Positions 46,623-59,283 are shown, numbered from the stretch's first letter. The stretch is DNA of 64,000 nt from Oscheius onirici (GCA_932521025.1 OW051469.1:8320398-8384397), one strand, 5' to 3'. Program-made: numbers and translations. Notes: generated from the sequence alone by a model not told the origin.

Positions 46623-48453
46623 CAGAAACTCCTATTCTAATCGCTATTACGAATATGTTTTTCGCTGAAAACTTAGTGATAAAGTTGGCAATGAGTCAGA
46701 AAGGAATGCAACGAAACAATATGAAAGAACGGAAATCAGAAGCATGAAGTTTGATCAGTGTGGAAATGTAAACATATGAGAAGGATATTTTTGCGAATAT
46801 TTCAACGAAAAGAAAGTTTTTTTGCCGTTTGATCAAGGAAAAAGAGGGGAAAATGAAGAATCAGGGGCGAACAGACGCGCAGTTCGTGTCAAGGTTACTA
46901 AAGTAAATAAGAGAAGAACCTTTGTTAGAATTGGATAGAGGCAATGTAAAAATCTCTAAATTTCCACCTCGTGCCCACAAACAGGCTCAGTATGAACTAA
47001 TTGAACGAAAACCATGGTCGGGGAAGGTAGGAGAATCAAATCGGACTCGTTCTTGCGAAAAGTTCGTCGGGTGGACAGCCGGGGGCCGGCGTTTAAAGGA
47101 CCCCCGTCCAACGACTTGTCGCGATGGGACCCAGTGTCCACTCGACTCATTTGATTCTTCTTTTGTTGATTTTAATACCGTCCTTTTGCAAATAGGTTAG
47201 GTAAAGTATTGTAGGACGATTCGGCAGATATTTGTGAGGTTAACAGAAGGTACAAAGACGACAGATCAGGACAGGGTTCTACTAGAATGTGAGCGGTTCA
47301 AAACGTTTGATCTGGGGATGAAAGCGAGTGAAACAGATAATTAGATTAGGTATTCAACATATTCTCCAGATGTGATAAAAAAGCTTGCCCTGTTTATAAA
47401 GCCTAACGTCAGGTTTCCCATGATGATCGGGTTCCTGTCAAGTTGAATCGGAAAGGAGCTTAGCTCACATAAATAGAAAGTCGACACAGGAAGAGCGATA
47501 ATAATTGAGTGATATTTCGATAGAGATCAAAGCTTACAAAGCGGCCCTATTCAGTCATGCTGTATAGCCAAGTTGGTCAAGCAACAGCTGAAAAGGGCTC
47601 AGAACAGGTAAAGTACAGGCTACATGAATCAGCTGGGCAGAAAAAGATGAACATTGTAGACAGGAAACACGGCTGTAATCAAGTAGGATCGCTAAGTAAA
47701 ACGAACATGAACCTTTCACTTTTGTAATAATCGTAACAAGAAAAACGGAGACAGGAATGCTCGGAAAAAAACATATTGAATCCCAAAAGTAGGACTAATG
47801 TTCTTCCAGAATATTCTAGGTTGGTTACTGTATCCACCAGTCCTTCGACGCGGTCTTTTAAAATTTTGGTAATACTATAGCAGGCATCCCCCTCCATTCA
47901 AATATTTTGGCGCGCAAGCCATAACTTGCCTCAATTCGGGTTTTTCACCATTTTACCAGTATTATTTCGTGTTCTAGCTGCTTTTATCGAACTCAGCATC
48001 ATAAACTACCCTTAGGGCGAGTGTATAATCGAATAAAATTGTGAAAAATCTGGAGAAACTCTCGGGTGCATTATGTGAGCGATGTTGCTTTTTTCTGAAG
48101 TATTTCACCTAATTTTTCAAGTATATCGGCATCCTGGGGGGGGGGGGGGGGTTATATTTGACGCCGAGTTCGATAAACACATCTAGAACGTGAAAAAATA
48201 ACGGAAAAGTCGTGAAAATCCCGATTTCAATCATTGCGCGCCAAAATATTTGAAGGGACGGGGGTGCCTGCTATAGTATTACCAAAATTTTCAATAGCGC
48301 CCACTTGAATCGTGGTTTCTTGACAAGTCTCTCTTTATTTTCCTCTTGTTTTCCACTTGTTTCTGACTTTTTTTTGCACAGAAATCCTAGTAAATGGCTG
48401 AAAAATAATCTATGCCAAGCCTCTAACCTTGTGAACAGCTGCAAAATTTCAGA
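46623..48453. other. Divergent intergenic region between MATH gene and TRAPPC5
   Basis: The promoters of two divergent genes must lie here. The largest component is the foldback at 47860-48291. An open frame at 46922-47200 on the plus strand has no family resemblance. Confidence 0.5.
47860..48291. mobile_element. Foldback element with subterminal repeats and a G16 run
   Basis: AAAATTTTGGTAATACTATAG at the left and CTATAGTATTACCAAAATTTT at the right are perfect inverted ends. Pairing continues through CAGGCATCCCCCTCC / GGGACGGGGGTGCCTG and AAATATTTTGGCGCGCAA / TTGCGCGCCAAAATATTT. An inner pair includes TTTTATCGAACTCAGC / GCCGAGTTCGATAAA. A run of sixteen G lies near 48136-48151. Confidence 0.85.
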
Positions 48454-49251
48454 ATGACGAAAAAGCCGAGCATCCTCGACAAGAACATGAGTAAAGGCAA
48501 GTCAGAGGTACGTTCTCATGTCCGTTTTTCACTTAAAGTCCCATTTTCCAGGTAAGCCTCTCAACATACGCCCTTCTCTTCTCGGAAGTCGTCAAATATG
48601 CCCAGAGCAGGTCAGAAAACGTCACCGATATACACGATAGGTTCGTTTTTATCATTTTTTTCATAAAACTTTTCAGATTGGCCAAATACGGGAAGTCAGT
48701 CGGTGTCAGACTGCTGGATGTGATTACACTACGGGAAAAGGGCTATAAACGGGAAACGAAACATTTAGGTCAGTTTTTCTGTGATTTTCTTGAAAAATAG
48801 GTTCAGGCATGCTAATGTTCATAAAATCGACAGTATGGAAGAGTATTTTCAACAAAGAAGCAGACAAGCTGGAGAGATCAAACGACGATCCGGCAACTTG
48901 TAAGTTTTCTTTTTTTCCTACAAAAAGAACAAATAATTCAGATCTATTAATCGAAAAGAATCCCCTTGTCAACACGTACATCTCGTCAAAAGGATCGCTG
49001 AATTGTGCTGCCTTCATTGCGGGAATTGTGGAAGCCATGCTAGAAGTGAGTTTTTCACTTATTTTCTACGTTTGTAGGCTTTCTTATTGTTAGCCTAATT
49101 TGTGGATAAAAACTAGTAAAATCTTATTTTTCAGGCCAGCAATTTCCCCTGCAAAGTGACGGCGCATTGGCACGACGGAACAGCCTACGTCATCCAGTTT
49201 GACGAATCCGTACTTGCTCGAGAGGCTGCTTTGACGGAAAGCGGCCGGTGA
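48454..49251 (+). CDS. TRAPPC5: TRAPP complex subunit 5 (Trs31)
   Basis: TRAPPC5 is a core subunit of the TRAPP complexes that act as Rab1/Ypt1 exchange factors in ER-to-Golgi traffic. The ATG lies one base after AATTTCAG, a trans-splice-like acceptor. The conserved core VSLSTYALLFSEVVKYAQSR, YGKSVGVRLLDVITLREKG, YKRETKHLGMLMFIKSTVWK, IFNKEADKLERSNDDPATY, IEKNPLVNTYISSKGSLNCA and VTAHWHDGTAYVIQFDESVL matches the family along the whole length. It ends ALTESGR. A polyadenylation signal (AATAAA, about 49288) follows. POLG starts 284 bases downstream in the same direction. Confidence 0.95.
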
Positions 49252-49534
49252 TGTTCATAAAATGTAATTTACATGCCCCTTTTACAAATAAACTGTGATA
49301 ATACGATTTGTGGTTCATATAATGCTTCTTTTTCATTGAATCCCTCAATGTTTTGGTAGTACAGGCGCACCGACTCAATTTTTTGTTCTTTCAAACTTCT
49401 TTACACTGCTTGCCACCTATTTTATCCAAAAATTCCGAAAAAAAAACCGTATTTTGAAGAAAATTATACCCGGAAAACTTGCATTGTTCAATAAAATTAT
49501 GCATTTCTTTCTTCTTGCAGAAACCAACTTTAGG

Positions 49535-52500
49535 ATGCCTGTTAGAATCAAAGTTTTACAAAAAATGTCATGGAGAAGACTACCAGTGAGGAAGATCGCA
49601 GTGCGATTCTCTAGTTCTGAAGTGAGAAAGACATTTCCATGGCAAGAAAACTGAAATTTAGTTCGTACCAAAAGTCATCGAGACGGTTCCCGCCGGCCTG
49701 CATGCTCATTTATTCGGGACAAAGTCGCCAGCAACGGCCGCAATACGAGAACTGAGCCTAGACTTGCCGAGTCTGAAAGGAAAGGATATTGTAGAACATT
49801 TTAGGTTCGTTCAGCCGATTTGACCAATTTCTTGTTCCTATGAGTTTTATCAAATTATTCGGATGTGCTCCTTTGACCACGAAAAGTCAAAATTTTTCAG
49901 GACAATCGGCTTGGAACAAGCGACTCCATATCTCCAATTTCTCCACAAAGTCGCCGAACAGTTCTCCTACAGCTATGCTAATGTCGGAAAGGACGACTGG
50001 ACACAAACTCTCATCCCTGAGGGCTCTTCTTGCACGGTAAGTTGATTTCTGGAAAGAGCCACAGATTAGACAGTTAGACAGCTGCTGGTAAAAAAACCGT
50101 CTCCTTTCCAGAAATTTCGCAATTTGGACGATATCGAGTGGAAATTTACCAAGGGCTGGACCCGTTATTCGCACGAGGATGGAAGCGCACGACCAGTTCT
50201 CTTTCCCGAAGAAGATGTGCTCTTTTTCGACGTGGAAGTCTGCGTAAAGGATGGACTTCTTCCCACACTGGCTGTAGCTCTTTCCGATAAGGCCTGGTAT
50301 GGATGGTGTAGTGAAAGACTGATCGACGACACCGAATATCCGACGAGTTCGAGGGAAGAGCATCTTATTCCCATTGGAGGTACGTTTTTTGTACCAAGAT
50401 CTTTTTCTATTTGAAAGAGTCAAGTTTGATCGGAATACCGAATTTAGGGAGACTATTCAGAGCAGCAGATGCCATAGCTCACAACAGCTGTCAGCTAACT
50501 TCCAATCTATAGAGCATCTCTGCATGTGTCTCTAATTGGCAATAATGAGAGGAAATTTATGAAGAACTGATTAAAGTTGTTGCTATGAGTTTTGTTTTAA
50601 AAAAATTTCTTTGAAAAATCAAAAGCAATTAGTGAGTTTGTAGATTTGATAGTTACGGGGACTGTGCTCCAGTTTGGAGTGAATCAGCTTGGGAAACTTC
50701 TAGAAGGGTATAGGTTCATAGAGGAGAAAAATATTTTGGGCAAAGGACAGATAGTCAGACTTTGCAAAAAGGGGAATCACTACTTCTCGTCTTGATAAGA
50801 GTGTTGCTAACGTAAATAAGTAATCCGCGAACGTTTTGGCATAGAAACCAATTGTAAAAAAAATTTCCAGATCCCGCGAAGAGTCGAATGGTAATTGGTC
50901 ATAATGTCGGCTACGACCGTTCCCGAGTCAGAGAGTCCTACTCCAGACAGGTTGTTTCCCTATTTTTGGCATAAAATTCAAATTTTAGAGGCACAAGATC
51001 CGCTTTATGGACACGATGTCGATGAGTGTGAGCATGTTCGGAATGGCTGACCATCAGCAGGTTGAGACTCAAGCCGAAGCGGGGGAGGAAGAAGAAGAGC
51101 CTGTGCCAAAAACTCGAGAATGGTTCATCAAGCAGAATATGAAAACGGGCTGGAAGACGGCCTGGAAGAGCCGGGTGACGAAAAATGGACTGAAAGACGT
51201 GGCGGATTTTCTCCTCAAGCTTCCGATGAATAAGGATACCAGAAGCTATTTTGTCAAGGAGGACATTTCGACGATTCGGAAGCATTTCCAGGCAGTCTTT
51301 TAAATCTACAGCAACCCAAAATCTTTTCAGAAATTGATGCGATATTGTGCCGAAGACAATCTGGCGACGGCACTGATCTTCGCTAAAATGTGGCCGATGT
51401 TCCGACAGCGCTTTCCGGAAGACATTACGCTCTGTGGAATGCTCAATATGGCCGATGCCTACTTGCCAATTAATCAAAACTGGCGGGCTTATTCACAGAC
51501 TAACTACGAGCGGTCGAACACCTCAAAGTGGGGAGCAGCTACGGCAATCGTCTCTTCGGCAGAAGAACTCATCAAATCCAGGTATTTTTTTTAATAACTG
51601 AAAGTAGTGGTATCTATTATACCTGGGCGACTCGACTTGACTCGAGGCACCCCACGAGTCGTCTCGACTTGACTCGAGGCACCCCACGAGTCGTCTCGAC
51701 TCGACTCGAGATGGTTCTCGAGTCCGACTCGAGTCAAGTAAAACCTCGATTCTAACGGACTGTAACTAATATTTCGCGTTTTATAGTAGTATTTTACATT
51801 TTCACGTTAGTTTCTGAAACCTTTTTCGAAAAAAAAGCACCGAAAATTTTTGACTCGGCTCGCAATCGAATCCGAGTCGGGCCCGACTCGACTCGACATG
51901 GTCCACGAGTCGGACTCGAATCGAAATCGAGTCGAGATTTTTGACTGGACGCCCAAGTATAGTATCAAATGTTATCAACTTGGAATTTTGGTCCCGTTCT
52001 CTTTCTTTACCTTTCTGCAAAAAGTATTAGTCAACTTAAGTCTTTTTTTACAGAAAGAAGGTCTGGTTTCCAGATCTAAACATTTGATCCGTTGTGGCCT
52101 AAACGAGTAGGTCCGGTCTATTTTTAGGACAAGAATCCTGCAAATTACAATAGCCTGTCCAACTTCCCCAGCAAAAGATAGTAATCCGAACTTGTCGAAA
52201 TTTGAACCAAAAGAGGACGAGCAAATTCTACTCCTTACTGGTTCTAAACTTTTCAGTGAAAAAGACCCTAATTTCTTCAAATCCGATCCGTGGATGTTCT
52301 GCTACGCCGAGACGGACTGGTTCAAGAAGCTCTTCCACAAGAAAAAGGTCGCTCAATATGTGCGCGAAAACGGCCACGAATGGGCCTCTCAGGAAGGTTA
52401 CACCCTAGTTTTGAGCCAAACATTAAAAGATATAGATGTCGTCGCTAAAAGTGCTCTGATTCCGAGCATTTACGGCCTCGTCTATCTCTCTTACCCGCTC

Positions 52501-55500
52501 TATAGGGTGAAAAAAGCCGGATGGGGATATTTGGCTCCGAAAGACAAAAAGAAAAAGGGTAAGACTGCCTTTAAAACGGTTAAAAAAGAGATTTTAGCCA
52601 AAGAAACGGTCAAGGAACCGATCGGAATTGATGAGAAGAGATTGGCAGCAAAATGTAAAGAATTCAATAAAAAGTATGGAGACGCGCCTCTTCCAGAAGA
52701 AGTCGACATCAGGTTTCAGGATGCGGACTTTTACAAAATTATACATCCTGTGAGTTGGTTTCTCTTCTTTTTGACCAAAGTAACACTAAATGTGGGGTAA
52801 TGAGGTGATACGCTGACTATAGTCTGTTCTTTTTGAAAATGGAGATACCGTAATTGGCTCATGTTCACTGCAATTTTATTAAAGCTGGTTTTCTCATAAC
52901 TTTCACTCTTTGAAAGCTGTAGAAGATATAGTTATAGAGGCCAAAACTGCCAGACAAAGTAATCAGAACAATTGATTCTTTCAGTCCGGTTACGGTAATG
53001 TCGGCGACGTCATTTCGAAGCACTACTTCAAGCAGTTTATCACCGGCACTTTCCGTCCAACACGTTTCCAAGACCGTTTCTCGCAAATTCTGGACTCGTC
53101 TAAAATCACCAAACATTGGACCAGTTACAGGTTAGTTTCCGTCCCATTTTCTTTCAAAAAAAAAATTCTTACAGTAAGCGCTACGAGGAAGAAATTGTCG
53201 TCTATTACGATGCCGACAAGACGGAAGGAGCCGTTGCACCGTCCATTCGGCCAGCTGGAACTGTGACGAGAAGAAGTTCTCATAAGCTGTGGGTCACGCT
53301 GTCCAATGACCCTGTAGAACTTTCTGTTCTAATGCCGTTAAAAATACTAATTTCAGGACGAGGCAACGATCGGAAAAGGAATAAAAAACATGATCCAGGC
53401 GCCGCCTGGCTACAAGCTCGTGGGAGCTGATGTCGACTCGCAGGAACAGTGGCTAGCTTCCATCTTTGGAGATTCCAGCGTTGCGAAAATTTTGCGTAAT
53501 TTTTCCTTAAAAAATGTATAAAACAAATTTCAGCGGAAGAAGAGCGATGCACCGGCCTGACGCCGTTCAGTAACATGATGCTGGCTGGAAGCAGGTCCGA
53601 CGCCTCCGATCTGCATTCCGTCGTCGCTCGCGAACTGAAAATCGATCGAAATGCCGCCAAAGTGCTGAATTATGCTCGTCTTTACGGCTCCGGACAGGCT
53701 CATGCCGAAAAGGTACTTTCGAAGAATCTCCAGCTCGGAGTAGTCAAGACAATAGCGGCAAAACTGTTCCGACTGACCAAAGGAGTCGTCGTAAAGTAGG
53801 TTTTACTTTGTTTAAGTTACAGCACCATCAAATCCACTGAGCAAGCCATACAGTCTAGAATCTACTGAAAAAATTTTTGATCAAGCCAGCTTCGGGGCGG
53901 ACTGAAGAATAACAACTTTAGTTCGAAAATTGTTGAGAAGCTCCTGTTAATTGGTTCGAAGGCCAATAGAAATTGCACGATTTCGAACTTGTTCCAGCCC
54001 GAATAACAGGCCTAAAACTATCCCAGTCAAGTAATAGTAATCCATGTTCGTGCAATTTTCAGATGCCGACAGCTCTCAGCCCTAGCCATTCCCCTCTTCC
54101 AAGAATTCGAAAAAGAACGCGGTCCGCAAGACTGTGTCGTCGTCGACGGACAACTATTCCTGCCAACCTATTGCGCAAACTACAGGTATACTTTCCAGCC
54201 ACTTTTCCCCCAATTTAAAATCTACAGTAAGCCGAACGTTGAATTCGAAAACTGGGTAATGAAGCGGCTGAAAAGCGACGATCCAACGGTTATCCCTCTT
54301 CTTTACGAAGATATTAGCAAGACGAGAGAGCTCTATTTTAATGGCTAGTAAGTTTTTTCTGCTTTTCAAGAAAAAAAAATGACTTTAGTGAGACAGCGAC
54401 GTTCAATTTTCTAGAACAGGAGGCCAAGCGAGCGATTCTTCGAACGCCCATCCTGAACTGTCAGATCACAGACGCCTTGGCTAAACTGCCTCCCGGGACG
54501 CCGGATGAGGAGGAGTACGACAAAAAGTACAAGAGATCCGTCATGAATTGGGTTTGTTTCTCAGCTTTGTACCGAAAATCAAAGACTACTAACATCTGAA
54601 TGGATGTGGATACAAAAAAAAGTACTGAACGCGGATGCAGATTCAGGATTACCTCTCGAGAAATGGGACCATACGTATGAGTATTCGATGGACTTTTAAC
54701 GATTTAGCATCAGATTTTAGCGGCAAAAAAAAGCCTATCGGAAGCGGTAAAGCTAGCGAAACGTTGGTTTAGTTAGTCCAGAAAGTGACTCAGGTCGGAG
54801 TTTCTTTCTAAAGGTCGGGATTGACAATTTATCAAGCTTCACCTGTAGTTATTCTTGGTAATGAAATAGCCTATTTTGGTAGGCAATAAACCAAAGGCGT
54901 GGTTCAAATTTTGAAGGCAGGTAACAGGTGCTCTAGAAGTCGTTAAGAGTGAGCACCAGACATGAATGATTAACAAAAACAGCAAACAGTGAGAAAAGTA
55001 TCAAACGTTAGCTTCAGAATTAGTAGTCAAGTAGCTAAATGTTCGTACCTAGGCGTTTGTAAGATCTCAACAAAAGATCCATTGTTCAGCGAGAAGACAT
55101 TCTCAGATCTGTCCAGATTTGGTGATTAGGTGAGCAAAAAACAGTAAACTTTTAAAAACGTCAATTCCAGTCAATAATCTAGTTCTATATCAGATTGTCC
55201 AGTCGTCGGCCGTCGACTTTCTCCACCTACTCCTAGTCGCAATGAATTGGCTCTGCTCCGAGCACGACATCGAAGCCCGTTTCGTGATTTCCATCCACGA
55301 CGAAGTCCGCTATCTTTGTCCGGAAGACGAGGCTCCCCGCGTCGCCCTGGCACTAATGTTTGCTCATCTCTACGTCCGAACATTTATCTCTCATCGAATT
55401 GGTTTCCGGCAGCTTCCTTTAGTTCGTTTTCTTCAGTTTAAGCTAAATAAGACAATTGTAGTCAGTAGCCTTCTTCTCCCAAGTCGACTGTGATACAGTT

Positions 55501-55644
55501 CTACGGAAAGAAGTCACGGCGAAATGCGTCAATCCGAACGGGGATGCGATTCCGAATGGCATCAACTGGAACATTAACGACATCATCGCCATCACTGGCG
55601 GATCTCTTGACAAGAAATCTCGACGACAACAGGTAGTTCTCTAA
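49535..55644 (+). CDS. POLG: Mitochondrial DNA polymerase gamma, catalytic subunit
   Basis: This nuclear-encoded family A polymerase replicates and proofreads mitochondrial DNA. I chose the ATG at 49535 because it directly follows AACTTTAGG and starts a basic presequence ([27 protein letters not shown]); an in-frame ATG lies at 49565. Exonuclease motifs: Exo [21 protein letters not shown], Exo [18 protein letters not shown], Exo [13 protein letters not shown]. The SYLPxNQNW-like segment [14 protein letters not shown] and the spacer [15 protein letters not shown] follow, with an unusually Lys-rich insert. Polymerase motifs: [53 protein letters not shown]. The C-terminus [19 protein letters not shown] and [14 protein letters not shown] is typical. 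A foldback with a minisatellite sits in the intron at 51582-52127, and a 600-bp intron lies near 54555-55185. Confidence 0.95.
51619..51961. mobile_element. POLG intron insertion with GACTCGA minisatellite
   Basis: Imperfect inverted ends ATACCTGGGCG and CGCCCAAGTAT enclose repeats of GACTCGACTTGACTCGAG with a unit of about 38 bp (CACCCCACGAGTCGTCTCGA, twice) and further GACTCGA words at 51880-51930. It probably is a non-autonomous element carrying an internal minisatellite. Confidence 0.6.
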
Positions 55645-55815
55645 AAGCGAGTGATTTAAGCCTTTATTCAAATTTCTGCGCCACCGTATCCCTATGATTC
55701 GGGCGCCAAATCTTTCTTCTTTTGAATATTGTCCTACCTTTACCCAATTTGTGATTCATCTCCGTCTAGAGCGGTTATAATTGTTTTTTTTTTCTAAAAT
55801 AAACTCTTTTTGTTC

Positions 55816-55970
55816 TTAAAGGGACACTGACATTATGGCAGTCTAGCCGTTCAGGGGAAATAGGCCAACTGCGTGGCGGGACCCACTGCAAAATTTATTT
55901 TTGCGTTTTTTTCGATTTTGCCTGATTTCCCCTGAACGGCTAGACGGTCATAATGTCAGTGTCCCTTTAA
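55816..55970. mobile_element. MITE with TTAA target duplication
   Basis: AGGGACACTGACATTATGGC AGTCTAGCCGTTCAGGGGAAAT and its inverted partner form arms of about 44 bp with two or three differences, flanked by TTAA on both sides. TTAA duplications are typical of piggyBac-type insertions. The internal sequence is only about 60 bp. Confidence 0.8.
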
Positions 55971-55998
55971 ACTCCTTGTCATCCTGTTCATCGATCAC

Positions 55999-56215
55999 AA
56001 CAGTAGCCACGCTGGCTAAGCAAATCAACTGGGGGACAGGACAGCCCGGCTACCGTTATATCCACGTGGAGGGAACGTTCGACTACATAATGAACGGACA
56101 GAAGGTCGTCTTTGGATACAAGCAGGTGCTTAAGTACGAAATCGGAACTCGGTTCTATGTCGTCCAGGAGTACAAGCAGTTCCATTTGGAGGAGGCTTTT
56201 TTTCCAGAGAAATGA
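55999..56215 (+). CDS. Unrecognised coding-looking exon
   Basis: The frame contains TLAKQINWGTGQPGYRYIHV, EGTFDYIMNGQKVVFGYKQV and a C-terminus EYKQFHLEEAFFPEK, which look like real protein. The frame is open upstream to 55901, but that part lies in the TTAA foldback, so I placed the left edge at a possible acceptor (CACAACAG). The phase does not allow a simple splice from the last POLG exon. No family recognised. Confidence 0.35.
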
Positions 56216-56480
56216 ATATTTTCTTTCTGTGAGCTGAATGGTCTAGCGGGACCGAGTCGGAAACCAGGCTTTTGGGTCAAGTAGTTTCCGAAAATCGTGG
56301 CCTTTAGTTGTTTGTTGAGGCGACCTATGGAAAATTGCTCTCAAAATTTTATGTATCGTATAAAAATGAGAGCATATAATCATACACACAGGGTCATATA
56401 CCCGGATACTAGGGGAGAGAAGGAGGAAAATATGGACAGAGAGAGAGACTAACATGAGATGGGGAACCGGTCATCTTGAT

Positions 56481-59283
56481 TTAGATGTCGTGAACTGAAG
56501 GCGTCGTCGAGCTCGGACCTCCTCCTCCGCCAGCACGAGTATTTCCCATGAAGGAGCGCAGCATTACGGGCATCCGTCCGCGATTTATCGGCTCGAAAAG
56601 TCCCTCGTCCGTCGGCTCCTTTCTCTTATTATTACCCTTCTCACTTCCCGTGAACATTCTGGCCTAAACTGTTTTCATTTGAAGAAAAACTGAAAAAGCT
56701 TACATGTGTGATGACAGCTTTGCAGATGATTCCATTAGCAGTCTCGCAGATCTGATCGCACATCTTGTCGATTTTCTGAATAGTTTCGGTACGTTTGTCG
56801 ACGTGGATCGTGCGAACGACTCCCTCTAGAGCGTCAATCTTGGCGTGGATTTTGTCTTGCTCGATCAGTGCCACGACTTCTTCTTCCATCTGGAAATTTG
56901 AGGGTCAAATATGATCGTTTTGGTAGAGTTACCTGAATTGTAGTGACGCGGAAGACGTCAGCCATCACATCGAGTCTAGCTGTGGCGAATGGTCGCACGT
57001 ACTGGATGATGGCTCTCTGTCGGATCAGCTTGTAGATTTTGTCGATGTGACTGGCAATGGCCGGGTTCAAATAGAACTAAAATAATCTCATTTCTACATA
57101 AAAATTTAAAGAAATACCGAGTCTTTTCTCTGCGCCAATATGTCCAGACATCTGCCGAAATCGCTGCGAATGAAGGCAGTCAAAAGTTCGATGAGACGAG
57201 GCTCGGCCTCCAGAAACTTGCGACAGAGGCTGTCCGTGAGGATTTTCTTCTTCAACTCGGTCCGGTCGAGAGAGACGAGGGCACAGAGAGTCGTGTAGAC
57301 GGCAATGTCGGAGCTGGAGAAGAGCCAGCTCGTTCCCATCAGATCCACGTCGACTTTGACGAGCTTCTCCAGTGCTTCCTTGTACCGTTGGCTCTTCAGA
57401 TGACAGACGCCAGATAGCGCGTCGATTTTGGCCTGGAAATGGTGGAAATTGAAGGAACTTTTTCGTGGTTGGCGCGTCTGATCAACATATACCATGAGTG
57501 TTGAATACTCAGGCTAAGGATAAGCAGTCAAAACGGCTTGGCTGAGTATCAAACGTTTTCATGGCAGTCTGTGTATTTCGAAGAAGGCAATCGTACCATT
57601 TCAGATAAAATTTTGCACGTCTCAACAAAAATAGCACGCTGACTATTTACAGTAAGAAAAATAGTTCTCCTTCAGTTGTATGACTTTTCCAGCAGCAAAA
57701 AACGTATGGGGAGCAGTTGGTCGTAAAATAACATAAATTTACCTGACAAGTCCCGATGAGAACTCGATTGGCTTTGGAATGCGGATCCACGTGGCCCTGG
57801 TCAATATTGGGACGACGATTGGAATTTAGGGCCACTTCTTCTGCCTCCTCGGCCTCGACGATGCTTCTCTGGGCTTGTGAAATCAGCGCATCCACTTTGG
57901 TCCATTCGCCGGCACTGACGGTAATCTCGATCCATTCCAGCCACATCTAAACACATTTTAGATTTTAAAAAAGGTGAGAAATAGTACCTTCATGATGTGA
58001 TTCAGCTGGGTACAGTACTCTCGCATTCCGCGTCCGTATAGTCTCAGTGCATCAAAGTAATTGCCCATCGTGACATATTGTGCAAAGAGATCCTGCATGG
58101 CTCTGCGCGTCGACTCCTTGACACCCTCGTCTTTCATCTTCTTGTACTCGGCCTGGAGAACTTCCAGAACATTTGAGGCCTTGGCCTGTGTCTCCTCCAT
58201 CCAGCGCTGATCCGGAACCGGGATTTCGAGATTTCTCTGGAAATGAAGGTTTTGTTCAGATTTTACTGGCTGACTTGGATAAAAAAACTAAAAGGAGCGA
58301 AACTTACAGTGATGTTCACGTCGCGATCCCAATTGTCGACGCTGTTCAGAAGAGAATTATAGCGCGAGACGTTCATCGTGTTTTCTCTCAGCGTACGGGC
58401 CAGGGCGATGGCTGCGTCTCGACGAAGGACCGGGCAGTGATCGATGATGAATTGGAGTCTGAAATTTCATTATTGTTACAATCGAAAGTTAGACAGCAAC
58501 GGAAATTGAAGGAAAAAGCGGCATTTTCGTGATCAACATATAACGTGAGTGTTGAATACTCAACCAAGACAGCGACAGCGAAGTAGCCACATACAAGACA
58601 ACCAGACAGCGTGTGTTGTTGCCACAATCAAGACAGACAGACAACTTGTTGTGGCCGCACCCAAGCCAGTTACACAGCCAATGTGTTATAGAAACATCCA
58701 AGACAGCCAAGTAGTAAGCGACAGACATGACAGTTAGACAGCTAGTTGTAACAACAGTTAGACAGCCAATGTGACGTGACCACAACCAAGACAGTTAAAT
58801 AGCGAAGCCTCATTATGGATCCTCCACTCCATTTCCTGGGTCAAATAAAAAAAGCATCAAAATTTACCTTTCATGAAGAGTAGAACCTTGAAATGTGTTG
58901 CAGATGATCTCGAGATCGACGGCCTCTGTCCTCACGACGATCTCGCTTTCGGCCTTTTTGATGGCTTGCAGGGCTGCGTCTAAAAGCATCAGATTATCAA
59001 AAGAAAGTCAGGAAAACGTACTCAAATACGGTCCGAGAGTCTGTTTTGCGGATGCTTCTGGCGGAGCCGGGGCCGATGGTTCCATGTCGGCGACGGCGTT
59101 GAACTCTTCCTGATTCGAGTTACTCGCGTCCAGGAACTCCACCAGATCATCTTGAGCTTCTTCTACCTCGTCCACAATCTAAAATGCTAATTTTTTAAGA
59201 AAAATGGGCAAAAATCTTACCTGATCTACGTTCTCCTGATTTTCCAGCATCCTGTCATCCGGATCTGGGACAGAGTCGGACAT
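56481..59283 (-). CDS. CSN1: COP9 signalosome complex subunit 1
   Basis: CSN1 is a PCI-domain subunit of the COP9 signalosome, which removes NEDD8 from cullins and so regulates SCF-type ubiquitin ligases in nucleus and cytosol. The ATG at 59283 lies eight bases after GATTTTAG. An acidic N-terminus (VDEVEEAQDDLVEFLD) is followed by IDHCPVLRRDAAIALA, then the conserved helical repeats KKMKDEGVKESTRRAMQDLF, YFDALRLYGRGMREYCTQLN and MWLEWIEITVSAGEWTKVDA. The PCI region shows SSSDIAVYTTLCALVSLDR, FLEAEPRLIELLTAFIRSDF, YKLIRQRAIIQYVRPFATAR and the winged-helix part EEEVVALIEQDKIHAKIDAL. The Gly/Pro-rich tail ends TPSVHDI. Introns at 57480-57745 and 58460-58865 carry repeats. Confidence 0.95.
57485..57560. 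repeat. Foldback around GAATACTCAGGC in a CSN1 intron
   Basis: CCATGAGTGTTGAATACTCAG and GGCTGAGTATCAAACGTTTTCATGG pair imperfectly across about 30 bases. The flank GATCAACATATACCATGAGT recurs at 58531 in the next intron as GATCAACATATAACGTGAGT. Confidence 0.6.
58531..58800. repeat. Degenerate CCAAGACAGxCA repeat in a CSN1 intron
   Basis: CAACCAAGACAGCGAC, CCACAATCAAGACAGACAG, ACATCCAAGACAGCCAAG and CCACAACCAAGACAGTTA recur with spacers of 30-60 bases, alternating with AGTTAGACAGCCAATGTG. It starts with the GTGTTGAATACTCAA motif shared with 57485. Confidence 0.65.

Larger units (their letters stand above)
55645..56480. other. Region between POLG and CSN1 (convergent)
   Basis: AATAAACTC at about 55799 could be the POLG polyadenylation signal. 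The interval carries the TTAA-flanked foldback and an unrecognised coding-looking frame described separately. CSN1's 3' untranslated region lies at the right end. Confidence 0.5.

Noticed and set aside
49887-51477. Long minus-strand frames of 178 and 179 codons
   Set aside because: They are antisense to POLG exons that match the family well.
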